NCBI RefSeq assembly: GCF_018919205.1
Contig: NZ_JAHLQN010000001.1
Span: forward strand, 124,001-188,000
Direction of reading: 5' to 3'
Source of the DNA: Dysosmobacter acutus
Lineage (GTDB): Bacteria > Bacillota > Clostridia > Oscillospirales > Oscillospiraceae
Length of the DNA: 64,000 nt
Under the pieces are notes generated by a model. That model ran no database searches, was not told where the DNA came from, and saw nothing but the letters and a program-made list of their open reading frames with translations. Below are positions 43,133-52,310 of this stretch, in pieces. Position 1 is the first letter of the stretch; every line of letters begins with the position of its first letter. A program made the translations under genes and the position numbers.

Positions 43133-43665
43133 TCCCGCCTCACCTCCCAAATGGTCCCGTATCTGAGTTCGCTGCCCAGGTGCACGCTGTCGTCAAACAG
43201 GCGATCCCAACTGTCCACGATTTCCTCTCTGATCTCAGGGTAAAACCGGGACAGATAGGCCTTGGCGTCGCTGACACCATACTCCGCCAACAGTTTCGAA
43301 TGGCGCCTTGCGTCATTGGCGTCGGCGGGAATATAGGAGAAGTTGAGGATCGTCCCCCATTTGGAGACGTGGATGGGGGTGATAAGCGCCTCGTCCATGG
43401 TCAGCTCCAGCAGCACGGTGTCTTGCTGCGGCAGCATGGCGGCGTCCTGCCGGTAGGAAACCCACACAGGGTACTCCGCGTCGGCGGGGCGGAAGGCCGC
43501 GCCGGGGCTGTTGCGCACCAGCCAGTCGTAGGCCTCCAGCACAAGGTCCGTGTGTTCCTCCAGGGTCAGGGCCACATACTCCCGCTTTGATGTGTAGCGC
43601 CCCTGACACTCCAACTGTTCCAAGACGCTTATATGCTGCTTAGTCCACACTTTGCACTTACCCAT
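43108..43665 (-). CDS. DUF3841-family protein, copy 1
   Basis: A protein of 185 aa from ATG 43665 (AAGGAGG 6 bases upstream). The sequence starts KVWTKQHISVLEQLECQGRY, contains EAYDWLVRNSPGAAFRPADA, EYPVWVSYRQD and LELTMDEALITPIHVSKWG, and ends SWDRLFDDSVHLG...IWEVRREW. This is the DUF3841 pattern, a family often near transport or resistance genes but without a known role. Copies 1 and 2 differ strongly in sequence, so the duplication is old. Confidence 0.82.
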   Translation of the reverse strand: MGKCKVWTKQHISVLEQLECQGRYTSKREYVALTLEEHTDLVLEAYDWLVRNSPGAAFRPADAEYPVWVSYRQDAAMLPQQDTVLLELTMDEALITPIHVSKWGTILNFSYIPADANDARRHSKLLAEYGVSDAKAYLSRFYPEIREEIVDSWDRLFDDSVHLGSELRYGTIWEVRREWVSHVTR

Positions 43666-43728
43666 GCTCCGCCTCCTTCGCTTTCGCCCGTCGGCCCTGC
43701 TGTTCAACAATATTTTACTATAGCGGTG

Positions 43729-43760
43729 CAAAAAAGCAAGAGCCGCGGTTTCCGCGCGGC
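43729..43760 (-). terminator. Minus-strand terminator after kdp operon
   Basis: On the minus strand the GC-rich stem GCCGCG/CGCGGC (43755-43760 with 43742-43747) is followed by CTCTTGCTTTTTTGC. It would end the kdp-linked transcript just after the 293-aa gene. Confidence 0.6.
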
Positions 43761-43773
43761 CCCTGCCTTCTGC

Positions 43774-44655
43774 TCACTTTGTATCTATCGGAAAAATCAG
43801 CTTTAAAAAGAGCTTTTCCGCCGGACCGCCCCGGATCAGGTCAAAGCGCCGCTCACGGCCCCGGGAATCCGTGATGTGGAAATTGGCGACGCTCCGCTCC
43901 ACCCGGAATCCCAGATTTTCCAGCACCATGCGCAGGGCAACCTCCCACTCCAGCAGGTACAGGGGTTCCTGGGTGTAATAGCTTTCCCAGAGCCAATCAA
44001 ACTCCGCGCTTTGGCGCCCATTCTCCAGAAATTCCCGCCACAGCAGGGCCTTGTGGGCGGCTGTCAGGGCAAAGAGCAGCTGGCGGGGAAAAAGCCGCTC
44101 CCAGCTGAGGTAGGAGAACCTGCCGCCTTCCGGCCGCGCCAGCAGGGAGCTTCCCTCCAGCAGCGCCGCGCCCTTCGGCGTCAACGCGGCGCAGGGCACA
44201 CGGAAGGGCCGGGCCAGACACACCTCCGCCAGCGCGGCGGCACTGTCCCCGTTCTCCATCTCCATCTGTACGGCCAATCCCTGCAGATGGTCAAAGGGCC
44301 GCCCGGAGGGGGAGCGCAGGCGCACCAACGCGCTGTCCCGCCCCTCGGCACAGACCGTCCATTCGGCGCTCTCCCTCCCCTCCGTGGTCCCATAGAACCG
44401 CAGTGGGCACTGAGCGCACAGCGCGGCGGCGAGGGCGTCCGTGCAATCCAGGACATCCTGCCAGAGGTAGACCGCGTTGCGGTAGAGCAGCGTCAGCGCT
44501 GTGCTCCCGGGGAAACGCACAACTGTGGGGCACTCGTCGAACAGTCTGCTGAGAATCCTTCCGATCTCCAAAAACTGTGCCGGCGGCCCATCGGCGCCTG
44601 CGGCGGTCGCAATGGAGATTTGCCGCTCACAAATCATCTGAACCGGATAGAGCAT
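43774..44655 (-). CDS. Unknown protein at end of kdp operon (293 aa)
   Basis: A soluble-looking protein of 293 aa that I do not recognise. ATG 44655 has GGAGG 7 bases upstream, inside the end of kdpC, so it is coupled to that gene. There is no signal peptide and no membrane helix. The C-terminal third (EPLYLLEWEVALRMVLENLG, then FRVERSVANFHITDSRGRER) resembles no domain I can name. Co-transcription with kdpC hints at a role in potassium or osmotic response, but nothing in the sequence confirms it. Confidence 0.6.
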   Translation of the reverse strand: MLYPVQMICERQISIATAAGADGPPAQFLEIGRILSRLFDECPTVVRFPGSTALTLLYRNAVYLWQDVLDCTDALAAALCAQCPLRFYGTTEGRESAEWTVCAEGRDSALVRLRSPSGRPFDHLQGLAVQMEMENGDSAAALAEVCLARPFRVPCAALTPKGAALLEGSSLLARPEGGRFSYLSWERLFPRQLLFALTAAHKALLWREFLENGRQSAEFDWLWESYYTQEPLYLLEWEVALRMVLENLGFRVERSVANFHITDSRGRERRFDLIRGGPAEKLFLKLIFPIDTK

Positions 44656-44657
44656 AC

Positions 44658-45257
44658 TCACTCCTCCAAGATTCCGTCCAGAGCAAGATTGACCTTTAGC
44701 ACGTTGACCCTGGGCTCGCCGAACACACCAAGCCACCGTCCGGTGGTGTACCGCTCAATGACCTGGCGGACCTCATCCTCGGTGAGTTCCCGTGCCTGGG
44801 CGATACGGTGCACCTGATACTCGGCCGCCTCCGGACTGATCTCCGGGTCCAAACCAGAGCCGGAAACCGTTACCAAGTCCACAGGGATGGGCGTGCCCTC
44901 CATAGCCGGGTCCGCCGCTATCAGATTGTCCATCCGCTCCTGGACCATGGCATCCATATCCCGGCCGGCGGGGCTTTTGTTGGTGGCCCAGGCGTACATC
45001 ACCGGATTGCCCTCATCGTCGGTGAAGGAGCTGAAATCCAGGTTCATGGGCCGGCCCCACAGGTGCCCGGGCTGGGTGAACTGCTGGGCCAACAGCTCCG
45101 AGCCGTAGGTTTTTCCGTTGACCTCGATCACGCTGCCGCCCGCCTGCCGGGGAAACAGCGCCTGTGCGACGCCGGTACAAACAAGCGTATAGAGAAGGCC
45201 GCAGAGTACGGTCATTACAACCACCAGGCCGAATGCGCGTAAAATCGTCTGTTTCAT
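44658..45257 (-). CDS. kdpC: KdpC subunit of potassium-transporting ATPase
   Basis: A protein of 199 aa. One N-terminal membrane helix (residues 8-34), then the KdpC signature GSELLAQQFTQPGHLWGRP and VTVSGSGLDPEISPEAAEYQ with RIAQARELTEDEVRQVIE. It stabilises the KdpA-KdpB complex and helps ATP binding. GGAGG lies 6-7 bases upstream of ATG 45257. Two small membrane genes separate it from kdpB, unlike the usual kdpABC order without gaps. Confidence 0.96.
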   Translation of the reverse strand: MKQTILRAFGLVVVMTVLCGLLYTLVCTGVAQALFPRQAGGSVIEVNGKTYGSELLAQQFTQPGHLWGRPMNLDFSSFTDDEGNPVMYAWATNKSPAGRDMDAMVQERMDNLIAADPAMEGTPIPVDLVTVSGSGLDPEISPEAAEYQVHRIAQARELTEDEVRQVIERYTTGRWLGVFGEPRVNVLKVNLALDGILEE

Positions 45258-45269
45258 ATGATTGCCTCC

Positions 45270-45392
45270 TTAAAGGGACGTGGGCATAAACACCGCCCAG
45301 CGCAGCAGGACGGCTCCAGCCATCAAAGCGGCCAGTACAAGCAGTTCCCTGACACCCCTTGCTATTTCGATGCGCTTCCCAGACTTTTTCAT
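45270..45392 (-). CDS. Small single-helix membrane protein in kdp operon (40 aa)
   Basis: A short gene of 40 codons: ATG 45392 has AGGAG 7 bases upstream. The product has a positive start (MKKSGKRIEIARG) and one membrane helix (ELLVLAALMAGAVLLRWAVF). It lies between another small membrane gene and kdpC in the same direction. It is not kdpF, which is found in its normal place. Unknown role, perhaps a pump-associated peptide. Confidence 0.7.
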   Translation of the reverse strand: MKKSGKRIEIARGVRELLVLAALMAGAVLLRWAVFMPTSL

Positions 45393-45408
45393 AATAAATC
45401 TCCTATCT

Positions 45409-45636
45409 TCAAAACCAGCCCAGCAGCAGGCCCAGCGGTAGAGAAACCGTCAGGACCGTCAGGCAGAGCGACAAAAGCATTCCCGCGCCCATAAGGAGCA
45501 TTGCAGCCGCAAGCGCCAAAGCGGGATGGCGGCAGATGAGTTCCGGCGCCTTTTCAGCCAAGAGGGGCTCCGCCCGTCCCGACGCCTTACGCCGCGGGGC
45601 TGAATTTCCGCGGTACATCACAAACATCTCTTCCAT
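45409..45636 (-). CDS. Small membrane protein in kdp operon (75 aa)
   Basis: A protein of up to 75 aa (69 aa if it starts at ATG 45618, which has GGAAGAG upstream). A positively charged N-terminal half is followed by one or two membrane helices (LALAAAMLLMGAGMLLSLCL, then TVLTVSLPLGLLLGWF). Its ATG 45636 is 1 base after the kdpB stop. Not a recognised Kdp subunit. Confidence 0.65.
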   Translation of the reverse strand: MEEMFVMYRGNSAPRRKASGRAEPLLAEKAPELICRHPALALAAAMLLMGAGMLLSLCLTVLTVSLPLGLLLGWF

Positions 45637-45637
45637 T

Positions 45638-47701
45638 TCACAGGATCAGCATAGCCACGATCAGGTCGATGAACTTGATGGCAAGGAAAGGTACCACAAT
45701 GCCACCCAGGCCGTACACCATCAGATTGTGGCTGAGCAGCCTTCCCGCCGGAACCTCCCGGTATTTGACGCCCCGAAGGGCCAGGGGGATGAGGGCCACG
45801 ATGATCAGCGCGTTGTAGATCAGGGCGGAGAGAATGGCGGTGGTGGGGCTTGCAAGGCGCATGATGTTCAGCGCCCCCAGACCCGGATACAGCGTCATAA
45901 AGATGGCGGGAATGATGGCAAAGTATTTTGCAATGTCGTTTGCGATGGAAAAGGTGGTCAGGCTGCCCCGTGTCATCAGCAGTTGCTTTCCGATGCGGAC
46001 AATCTCGATGAGCTTGGTGGGCGAGGAGTCCAGATCCACCATATTCCCCGCCTCCTTTGCCGCCTGGGTGCCGGAGTTCATGGCCACAGCCACGTCGGCC
46101 TGAGCCAGGGCGGGAGCGTCGTTGGTGCCATCACCGGTCATGGCCACCAAGTGACCCTCGGCCTGGAACTTGCGGATCATCTCAAGCTTGGCCTCCGGGG
46201 TAGCCTCAGCCAGAAAATCGTCCACGCCGGCCTCGGCGGCGATGGCTGCGGCGGTCACCGGGTTGTCGCCGGTGATCATAATGGTCCGGATACCCATTTT
46301 CCGCAGGTCTGCAAACTTCTCCTTTACGCCGTCCTTGATGATGTCCTTCAGGTGGATAACCCCCAACACCTTGTGGTTTTTCGCCACCACCAGGGGCGTG
46401 CCGCCCTGGCGGGCCACGTCGGCCACTATCTTTTCACACTGGCCGGTAAAGGTTCCGCCGGCGCTTTCCACATAGGCGCGCACCGCCTCGGCGGCTCCCT
46501 TGCGGATTTCGCCGCCCTGACAGTCCACGCCGCTCATACGGGTCTGGGCGGTAAAGGGGAGGAAAGTCTTGTCGCCAAGTTCCCGGCCCCGGATGCCGAA
46601 ACGCTCTTTGGCCAGCACCACGATGGAGCGTCCCTCAGGTGTCTCGTCGGCCAGGGAGCTGAGCTGGGCTGCGTCGGCCAGCTCCTCCTCGCTGACACCA
46701 TCCACCGGCAAAAAGGCAACGGCCTGGCGGTTGCCCAGGGTGATAGTTCCAGTCTTATCAAGCAGCAGTACGTCGGTATCTCCGGCGGCCTCGATGGCCC
46801 GCCCGCTCATGGCCAGCACATTGGCCTGGTTCAGGCGGCTCATACCGGCGATGCCGATGGCGCTGAGCAGCGCGCCGATGGTGGTGGGGGCCAGACAAAC
46901 CAGCAGAGCCACCAGGGAGACCACAGAGGTGGGATTGCCCATACCCGCCTGCACGGCGGAAAAACCGGAATAGGCGTACAGCGACGCGGTGACCAGGACA
47001 AAAATGATGGACAAGGCCACCAGCAGAATCTCAAGCGCGATTTCATTGGGTGTCTTTTTCCGGTTGGCTCCCTCCACCATGGCGATCATTTTATCCAGAA
47101 AGGAGCTTCCGGCCTCCTGGGTCACCCGGACCACCAGGTAATCGCTGAGGACGGTGGTGCCGCCGGTGACGGCGGACCGATCTCCACCGGCCTCCCGGAT
47201 CACAGGCGCGGATTCGCCGGTGATGGCGGATTCATCCACCGAGGCGGCGCCCTCCACCACCTCGCCGTCGGCGCTGACCTGTTCGCCGGCGCTGACCACA
47301 AAGAACTCCCCCTTTTTCAGGGTGGCTCCGGGCACATCCACATATTTGGAACGGTCGGAGGGATCGGAAAGCTTATGAGCCGTCACATCCCGGCGGGAGG
47401 AGCGCAGGGAATCCGCCTGGGCCTTCCCCCGGCCCTCGGCGATAGCCTCCGCGAAGTTGGAAAACAGACTGGTCAGCCACAAAATGACAGCAATGGTCAA
47501 GATGAAGCCACTGGAGACCAGGTGTTCGGAAATTCCAACTAAGGACAGCGCGTACAATGCCGTGGTGAGGATCGCCGACAGGTACACCAGGAACATGACC
47601 GGATTTTTTACCTGGTCCCTGGGGGAGAGCTTTTTAAAGGCATCCCGGATGGCTCTGGCCAGGATTGCCTGATCAGCAAAAGGAGATTTTTGATTCGTCA
47701 T
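45638..47701 (-). CDS. kdpB: KdpB, P-type ATPase subunit
   Basis: A protein of 687 aa from ATG 47701 (a GTG nine bases further up is possible). The phosphorylated aspartate is D315 in [35 protein letters not shown] and the membrane segments are all typical of KdpB. It hydrolyses ATP and drives K+ moved by KdpA. It lies 14 bases after kdpA in one operon. Confidence 0.97.
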   Translation of the reverse strand: MTNQKSPFADQAILARAIRDAFKKLSPRDQVKNPVMFLVYLSAILTTALYALSLVGISEHLVSSGFILTIAVILWLTSLFSNFAEAIAEGRGKAQADSLRSSRRDVTAHKLSDPSDRSKYVDVPGATLKKGEFFVVSAGEQVSADGEVVEGAASVDESAITGESAPVIREAGGDRSAVTGGTTVLSDYLVVRVTQEAGSSFLDKMIAMVEGANRKKTPNEIALEILLVALSIIFVLVTASLYAYSGFSAVQAGMGNPTSVVSLVALLVCLAPTTIGALLSAIGIAGMSRLNQANVLAMSGRAIEAAGDTDVLLLDKTGTITLGNRQAVAFLPVDGVSEEELADAAQLSSLADETPEGRSIVVLAKERFGIRGRELGDKTFLPFTAQTRMSGVDCQGGEIRKGAAEAVRAYVESAGGTFTGQCEKIVADVARQGGTPLVVAKNHKVLGVIHLKDIIKDGVKEKFADLRKMGIRTIMITGDNPVTAAAIAAEAGVDDFLAEATPEAKLEMIRKFQAEGHLVAMTGDGTNDAPALAQADVAVAMNSGTQAAKEAGNMVDLDSSPTKLIEIVRIGKQLLMTRGSLTTFSIANDIAKYFAIIPAIFMTLYPGLGALNIMRLASPTTAILSALIYNALIIVALIPLALRGVKYREVPAGRLLSHNLMVYGLGGIVVPFLAIKFIDLIVAMLIL

Positions 47702-47715
47702 TTTGAACACCTACC

Positions 47716-49539
47716 TTAACTGAGACCAATCATTTCGGTATATTCCGCGATGGGGCCAAGGGACAGAGCGGGGAAGAAGCTCAGCGCGCCGATGATCAGC
47801 ACGATGAGGATCAGCAGAAATACGAACATGGCGTTGGAGGTGGAGAGCGTCCCGGCGCTCTCCGCCACCTTCCTCTTGGCGGCCATGCTTCCGGCGATCA
47901 CAACGGTTGCCGCCATGGGGACAAAGCGGGCGAAGAGCATCACCAGACCAATGCTGATATTGAGGAACGGGGTATTGGCGTTAAAGCCCGCAAATGCGGA
48001 CCCATTGTTGCCGCCGCCGGAGGAATAGGCATACAGCACCTCGCTGAGGCCATGGGCGCCCGTGTTGTTCAGGCTGTCCATCGTCCCGGGCAGCAGCGCC
48101 GCGATGCCGGAGCCGATCAAAATGGCGATGGGTGTGGCCAAGCACAAAAGCACCGCCATCCGCATCTCCCGGGGTTCGATCTTCTTGCCCAGATACTCCG
48201 GTGTGCGGCCCACCATCAGCCCGGCGATAAACACCGTCAGGATAACGAATCCGATCATGCCGTACAGCCCGCAGCCCACGCCGCCGAATACGACCTCGCC
48301 CAGCATCATCAGCAGCATGGGGATCATGCCGCCGAGGGGCGTATAGGAGTCGTGCATGGAGTTGACAGAGCCGTTGGATGCGCAGGTGGTCCAGACCGCC
48401 CAGGTATTGGAGGTAGTGACGCCGAAGCGGGTTTCCTTGCCCTCCATGTTGCCAAGGGCCGTGTCCACCAGGCCATTTTGCTCCAGCACCGGCGTGGCGG
48501 CCGCCTCATGGACGGCGCCGATCCACATAGCGGCAATCATCATTATAAACATGGCCAGGAAAATCGCAGTGCCCTGGCGCATCCCGTGGCTCACACCCAT
48601 TTTGGAGATGCTGCGTCCAAAGGAAAAGCACAACCCCACCGCGATGACCAGCAGGAAGATCATCTCCACTGTATTGGTCAGCAGGTTCGGGTTTTCAAAG
48701 GGGTGGGCGGAGTTGTTGCCCAGCACGCCCCCGCCGTTGGTGCCTAACTGCTTCATAGCCACCTGGCTGGCCTGGGGGTAAAGGGGCAGCACCTGCTGCG
48801 TCACAATCTGCGCGCCGGGAACCGTCTGGCCGTCCACTGTAACGGTTCCTGCCTCCAGGTCAATCTCCGCGCTGCTGAGCGCATTGCCTTCGACGTCGAT
48901 GGCAATGGGCTCCACCAAATCCACATACCTGTTGCCGCCCAGGGTCTGGGGTACACCCTGGCTGGTGAGCACCAACGTACTGATCAGGCAGATGGGCAGC
49001 AGGATGTACAGCGTGCAACGGGTCAGATCCTGCCAAAAGTTGCCGATGCCCTTTGCCCTGGCCCGGACCAGTCCCCGAATCAAGGCGTAGAGTACGGCGA
49101 TTCCGCTGGCTGCGGAGACAAAGTTCTGCACCGTCAAACCCATGGCCTGAGAGAAGTTGGACAGCGTCACCTCCCCGGAGTAGGCCTGCCAGTTGGTGTT
49201 GGTGACAAAGCTGACCGCCGTATTGAAGGCCAGATGCCAGCTCAGGCCGTCCAATCCCTGGGGATTCCAGGGGAGATGTCCCTGAAACAGCAGGATCAGG
49301 AACAGGACAGCAAATCCAAACAGATTAAAGAGGAGGGCCGCGGCCAGATACTTTTTCCAGCCCATATCCTCCTTCGGATCGATGCGCAGGAGTTTGTAAA
49401 CCCCTCGTTCCACCGGTCCAAGGGTGCGGGAGACCACTGTCCGCTCCCCTCCCATAATTTTGCTCATGTAAATGCCAAGGGGCAGCGCAAGCGCCACCAG
49501 GATCACTACATACAACACATACTGAATCGCCGGGTTCAT
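47716..49539 (-). CDS. kdpA: KdpA, potassium channel-like subunit
   Basis: A protein of 607 aa with about ten membrane helices. The filter motif GTNGGG (T267-G271) and its neighbours GVLGNNSAHPFENPN are diagnostic; further repeats of the pore pattern include SFVTNTNWQAYSGE and AYSSGGGNNGSAFAG. It binds and carries K+. ATG 49539 follows kdpF after 7 bases. Confidence 0.97.
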   Translation of the reverse strand: MNPAIQYVLYVVILVALALPLGIYMSKIMGGERTVVSRTLGPVERGVYKLLRIDPKEDMGWKKYLAAALLFNLFGFAVLFLILLFQGHLPWNPQGLDGLSWHLAFNTAVSFVTNTNWQAYSGEVTLSNFSQAMGLTVQNFVSAASGIAVLYALIRGLVRARAKGIGNFWQDLTRCTLYILLPICLISTLVLTSQGVPQTLGGNRYVDLVEPIAIDVEGNALSSAEIDLEAGTVTVDGQTVPGAQIVTQQVLPLYPQASQVAMKQLGTNGGGVLGNNSAHPFENPNLLTNTVEMIFLLVIAVGLCFSFGRSISKMGVSHGMRQGTAIFLAMFIMMIAAMWIGAVHEAAATPVLEQNGLVDTALGNMEGKETRFGVTTSNTWAVWTTCASNGSVNSMHDSYTPLGGMIPMLLMMLGEVVFGGVGCGLYGMIGFVILTVFIAGLMVGRTPEYLGKKIEPREMRMAVLLCLATPIAILIGSGIAALLPGTMDSLNNTGAHGLSEVLYAYSSGGGNNGSAFAGFNANTPFLNISIGLVMLFARFVPMAATVVIAGSMAAKRKVAESAGTLSTSNAMFVFLLILIVLIIGALSFFPALSLGPIAEYTEMIGLS

Positions 49540-49546
49540 CTCTTTT

Positions 49547-49630
49547 TCACTCCTCCTTCATCAACACAACCGTCAAATAGACCAATACCGCTATGGTCAC
49601 CGCGCCGATGACGCCTAAAACGAGTTCCAT
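49547..49630 (-). CDS. kdpF: KdpF small subunit (27 aa)
   Basis: A 27-residue single-helix peptide (ELVLGVIGAVTIAVLVYLTV, then VLMKEE) directly before kdpA, in the place and style of KdpF, the lipid-like stabiliser of the pump. ATG 49630 has AAGGAGGG 6-7 bases upstream. Confidence 0.88.
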   Translation of the reverse strand: MELVLGVIGAVTIAVLVYLTVVLMKEE

Positions 49631-49822
49631 ACTCAGCCCTCCTTTTGTGCCACTATGGTAGCGCAGAACAAATTAGCGTGCCATTCGGGCTCAGCGTCCC
49701 GAATTAAAGTTGCGTTAATCCCCGGCTGTTTTCTTGGCTTTATGCGCTTTTAACGCACCGGGCGGAACGCTAATCCCCCACATATGCGGATCGCAGTACA
49801 ATTGCTCTAAGGAAGTGATCGT
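49631..49822. promoter_or_regulatory. Divergent control region of kdp operon
   Basis: The 192-base region holds a hairpin ATTCGGG/CCCGAAT (49683-49689, 49698-49704) in the kdp leader and two related direct repeats, GCGTTAATCCCC (49712-49723) and ACGCTAATCCCC (49767-49778), 55 bases apart. They could bind a response regulator. I looked for a c-di-AMP (ydaO) riboswitch and do not see its conserved core with confidence. No clear -35/-10 pair was found. Confidence 0.5.
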
Positions 49823-49975
49823 ATGGGTGATCTGGCGCTGGTGGTTGGACTTGCCTGGGTGGTGCTGTTCGGATTTTGGATCATGGGCCGGCTGGACCGG
49901 TTCTTCAGCCGAGGAGGCATTTCGCCCTGCTGGGACGCGGAGGAGGAGCAAACGCCGCGGCAGGGCGGCAAATAA
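49823..49975 (+). CDS. Small membrane protein divergent from kdp (50 aa)
   Basis: A 50-residue protein: one membrane helix (LALVVGLAWVVLFGFWIMG), then RLDRFFSRGG and an acidic, hydrophilic tail. ATG 49823 has AAGGAAG about 8 bases upstream. Similar short FGFWIMGRLDRF proteins occur near kdp operons of Clostridia as far as I recall. A strong terminator closes the gene at 50,009. Function unknown. Confidence 0.72.
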   Translation: MGDLALVVGLAWVVLFGFWIMGRLDRFFSRGGISPCWDAEEEQTPRQGGK

Positions 49976-50008
49976 CAGGCCAGCCGGCTGAGCGGGGCTT
50001 TCACAAAG

Positions 50009-50054
50009 CGCTCCTCTTTTCGGGTTTTATCCGAAAAGAGGAGCGTTTTCTCTT
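50009..50054 (+). terminator. Terminator after 50-aa gene
   Basis: A perfect 15-bp stem (50009-50023 with 50031-50045), a 7-base loop and TTTTCTCTT. Confidence 0.9.
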
Positions 50055-50138
50055 CTGTCGGCCTTACAGGGCGGCTTTTTGCTCAGGATGTGGAAATTCA
50101 TCGTGGTTTTACCCCGCGCCACAGGCCGGATGCGCCGG

Positions 50139-50167
50139 TTGTCCACCGATATGAAATGTGCTATACT
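50139..50167 (+). promoter_or_regulatory. SigA promoter of sensor-kinase operon
   Basis: TTGTCC (50139-50144), a 17-base spacer and TATACT (50162-50167) lie 31 bases upstream of ATG 50199. Confidence 0.72.
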
Positions 50168-50198
50168 GAACCATACGGAAAAGAGGTGGAAAACGGGT

Positions 50199-51527
50199 AT
50201 GAGCATCGTTGGATACGTCAATATTTCCCTTGAACTATGGGGCTGCGTGCTGTCGCTTATCGTGGCGATATGCCTGCTGGTCGGCGGGCGTCCCCGCAGC
50301 GTCCAAACCCGGCTGTTTTTGCAATTGCTGGTGTGCAACGCCGTGATCCTGCTGTGCGACGCGGCCGCGTGGCTGTTTAAGGGGCGGTCGGGCGCGGTGA
50401 GCTGGTGGGGCGTCCGGATCGCCAATTTCCTGGTATTCGCCCTGGGCTATGTGCTGCTGGCTATCTTTACACACTATCTTACCGCGTATCTTGGCCAGCG
50501 AACGCCCGTTTCTGCCGCTCCGCTCCGGTTCGTCCGGGCTCTGTGCGCAATTGCGCTCCTGCTGGTGGTGCTCTCCCAATTCAATCACATGTTCTATGTG
50601 ATTGACGCGCAAAACGTTTATCACCGGCAGCAATGGTTCTGGCTTTCCCAGGTGGGCGGCATCTTTGGGATGTGCGTCAATGCCGGGATCCTTATCCGAT
50701 ACCGCAGGGCGGTCGAGCCCCAGGAGGAGGAGGCGTTATGGTCCTATATCGCGCTGCCGGCCCTGTCAATGTGCATTCAGATATTTGTATATGGCGTAGC
50801 TCTGCTGAATCTGGCCACCACCCTCTCCATTCTGGTTATTTTTCTGTTTCTTCAGGCAGAGCAGACCCGGCGTATGAAGGCCCGGGAACTGGAGCTGGCG
50901 GAGATGCGCATTTCCATCATGCTCTCCCAGATCCAGCCGCATTTTCTCTACAACGCGCTGACCTCGATCAAGGGTCTGTGCGTGACGAACCCTCAGCGGG
51001 CGGAGCAGGCGGTAGACAGCTTTTCCGTGTTTCTGAGAGGCAATATGAATTCGCTGACTGCTCACCAGCCGATCCCCTTTTCTCAGGAACTGACCCATTG
51101 TAAAAACTATCTTGAACTGGAGCGGCTGCGGTTCGGCGGGCGGGTAAACGTATTCTACCACCTGCCGGTGACGGATTTTTCCATTCCGACGCTGACCTTG
51201 CAGCCCATCGTGGAAAACGCGGTGCGCCACGGCGTGACAAAGCGGCGGGAAGGCGGAACCATCTGGATTCGCACCGGGGAGACGGATACCGGCTGGAAAG
51301 TCACCGTTGCGGATGACGGTGTCGGCTTTGATCCGCAGCGCCCCGACGGCCGCAGCCATGCGGGAATCGAAAACGTACGCACACGGTTGGAAAGCCAATG
51401 CGGGGGCAGTCTGAGCGTCAAGAGCAATCCCGGGCAGGGGACCACTGTGGAACTCAACATCCCAAAAAAGGGGGAGGGATATGCGCATGACAATATTGGC
51501 CGTGGACGACGAGCCCATCGCCCTTGA
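50199..51527 (+). CDS. LytS/YesM-type sensor histidine kinase
   Basis: A protein of 442 aa from ATG 50199 (GAGGTGG upstream). The N-terminal 230 residues form about seven membrane helices without a large outside domain. The His_kinase domain follows: QIQPHFLYNAL with phospho-acceptor H248. The ATP-binding part has N in PIVENAVRHGV, DDGVGFDP and GIENVRTRL. It would pass phosphate to the regulator encoded next. The two genes overlap by 47 bases, so they are a fixed pair. The stimulus is unknown. Confidence 0.93.
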   Translation: MSIVGYVNISLELWGCVLSLIVAICLLVGGRPRSVQTRLFLQLLVCNAVILLCDAAAWLFKGRSGAVSWWGVRIANFLVFALGYVLLAIFTHYLTAYLGQRTPVSAAPLRFVRALCAIALLLVVLSQFNHMFYVIDAQNVYHRQQWFWLSQVGGIFGMCVNAGILIRYRRAVEPQEEEALWSYIALPALSMCIQIFVYGVALLNLATTLSILVIFLFLQAEQTRRMKARELELAEMRISIMLSQIQPHFLYNALTSIKGLCVTNPQRAEQAVDSFSVFLRGNMNSLTAHQPIPFSQELTHCKNYLELERLRFGGRVNVFYHLPVTDFSIPTLTLQPIVENAVRHGVTKRREGGTIWIRTGETDTGWKVTVADDGVGFDPQRPDGRSHAGIENVRTRLESQCGGSLSVKSNPGQGTTVELNIPKKGEGYAHDNIGRGRRAHRP

Positions 51528-52281
51528 CGTGCTGTGCCGCGCCATCCGGAAAGCCGTACCCGACTGCGCCCTGATCCCGTTTACCGACCCCCGGGCCGCG
51601 CTGGACGAGGTGCGGCGCCGCCCGATTTCCCCCAATGCTGCCTTTCTGGATGTGGAGATGTTCGACTTGACCGGGCTGGAGCTTGCCAAACAGCTGAAGG
51701 ACCTCTATGCCAATGTAAACATCATCTTTGTGACCGGGCACGCGGACTACATGGGGGAGGCGTTCTATCTTCACGCTTCGGGCTATATCCTGAAGCCAGC
51801 GAGCCCGGAAGCGATTCTTACGGAGTTGGACAATCTGCGCCGTCCAGTGAAAGACGGCCGGGACGGTCGTTTGCGGGTACAGTGCTTCGGCAATTTTGAG
51901 GTGTTCCTGGGGGAACAGCCGCTGAACTTCGCGCGGAGCAAGACCAAGGAACTGTTCGCTTATCTGGTAAACCGCCGAGGAGCAGTCTGCACCGTGCGGG
52001 AGCTGGCCGCCGTGCTCTGGGAGGACAGGTCCAACTCCCCCGCCGTCCAGAGCCATCTGCGGCAGTTGGTCAAGGACCTGACCGACACCCTGGCGGCGGC
52101 AGGGGCTCCCAATGTGCTGCTGAAGGGGCGCGGCCGCCTGTCCGTGGTCCCCGACGCGTTTTCCTGCGATTACTACGATTTCATCAGCGGCAGCATACAG
52201 GCGGTCAACGCCTATATGGGCGAATACATGGCGCAGTACAGCTGGGCGGAGTTCATGATTGCCTATTTTGACAAGCAATAA
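51481..52281 (+). CDS. Response regulator with winged-helix (SARP-like) output
   Basis: A protein of 266 aa. The receiver (1-120) has D9, D10, phospho-acceptor D57 (AAFLDVEMFDLTG) and the K of YILKPAS. The output domain (about 130-225: VQCFGNFEVFLGEQPLNFARSKTKELFAYL, broken here as a motif over residues 133-162) is the winged helix of the OmpR/SARP type seen in LytS-partnered regulators of Clostridia, rather than LytTR. It starts inside the kinase gene. Target genes are unknown; the kdp control region with its direct repeats is 1.7 kb away. Confidence 0.9.
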   Translation: MRMTILAVDDEPIALDVLCRAIRKAVPDCALIPFTDPRAALDEVRRRPISPNAAFLDVEMFDLTGLELAKQLKDLYANVNIIFVTGHADYMGEAFYLHASGYILKPASPEAILTELDNLRRPVKDGRDGRLRVQCFGNFEVFLGEQPLNFARSKTKELFAYLVNRRGAVCTVRELAAVLWEDRSNSPAVQSHLRQLVKDLTDTLAAAGAPNVLLKGRGRLSVVPDAFSCDYYDFISGSIQAVNAYMGEYMAQYSWAEFMIAYFDKQ

Positions 52282-52310
52282 GCCGCAGCCACGACATCAA
52301 TCCTTCTTTG

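Larger units (their letters stand above)
47716..49630 (-). other. kdpF-kdpA leader segment of the kdpFABC operon
   Basis: kdpF, kdpA, kdpB and kdpC run in this order on the minus strand with short gaps. The pump is a high-affinity K+ importer normally made under K+ limitation. No kdpD/kdpE pair is seen; the nearest sensor genes are the LytS-like kinase and its regulator, divergent at 50,199. Confidence 0.7.

Noticed and set aside
45536..47542. 668-codon plus-strand frame
   Set aside because: Antisense to kdpB, whose identity is certain.
49631..49760. c-di-AMP (ydaO) riboswitch in the kdp leader
   Set aside because: A few bases (GCCCGAA, then GCTAAT) resemble part of the motif, but the conserved GGGGA/CCGGGG cores are not found in order.
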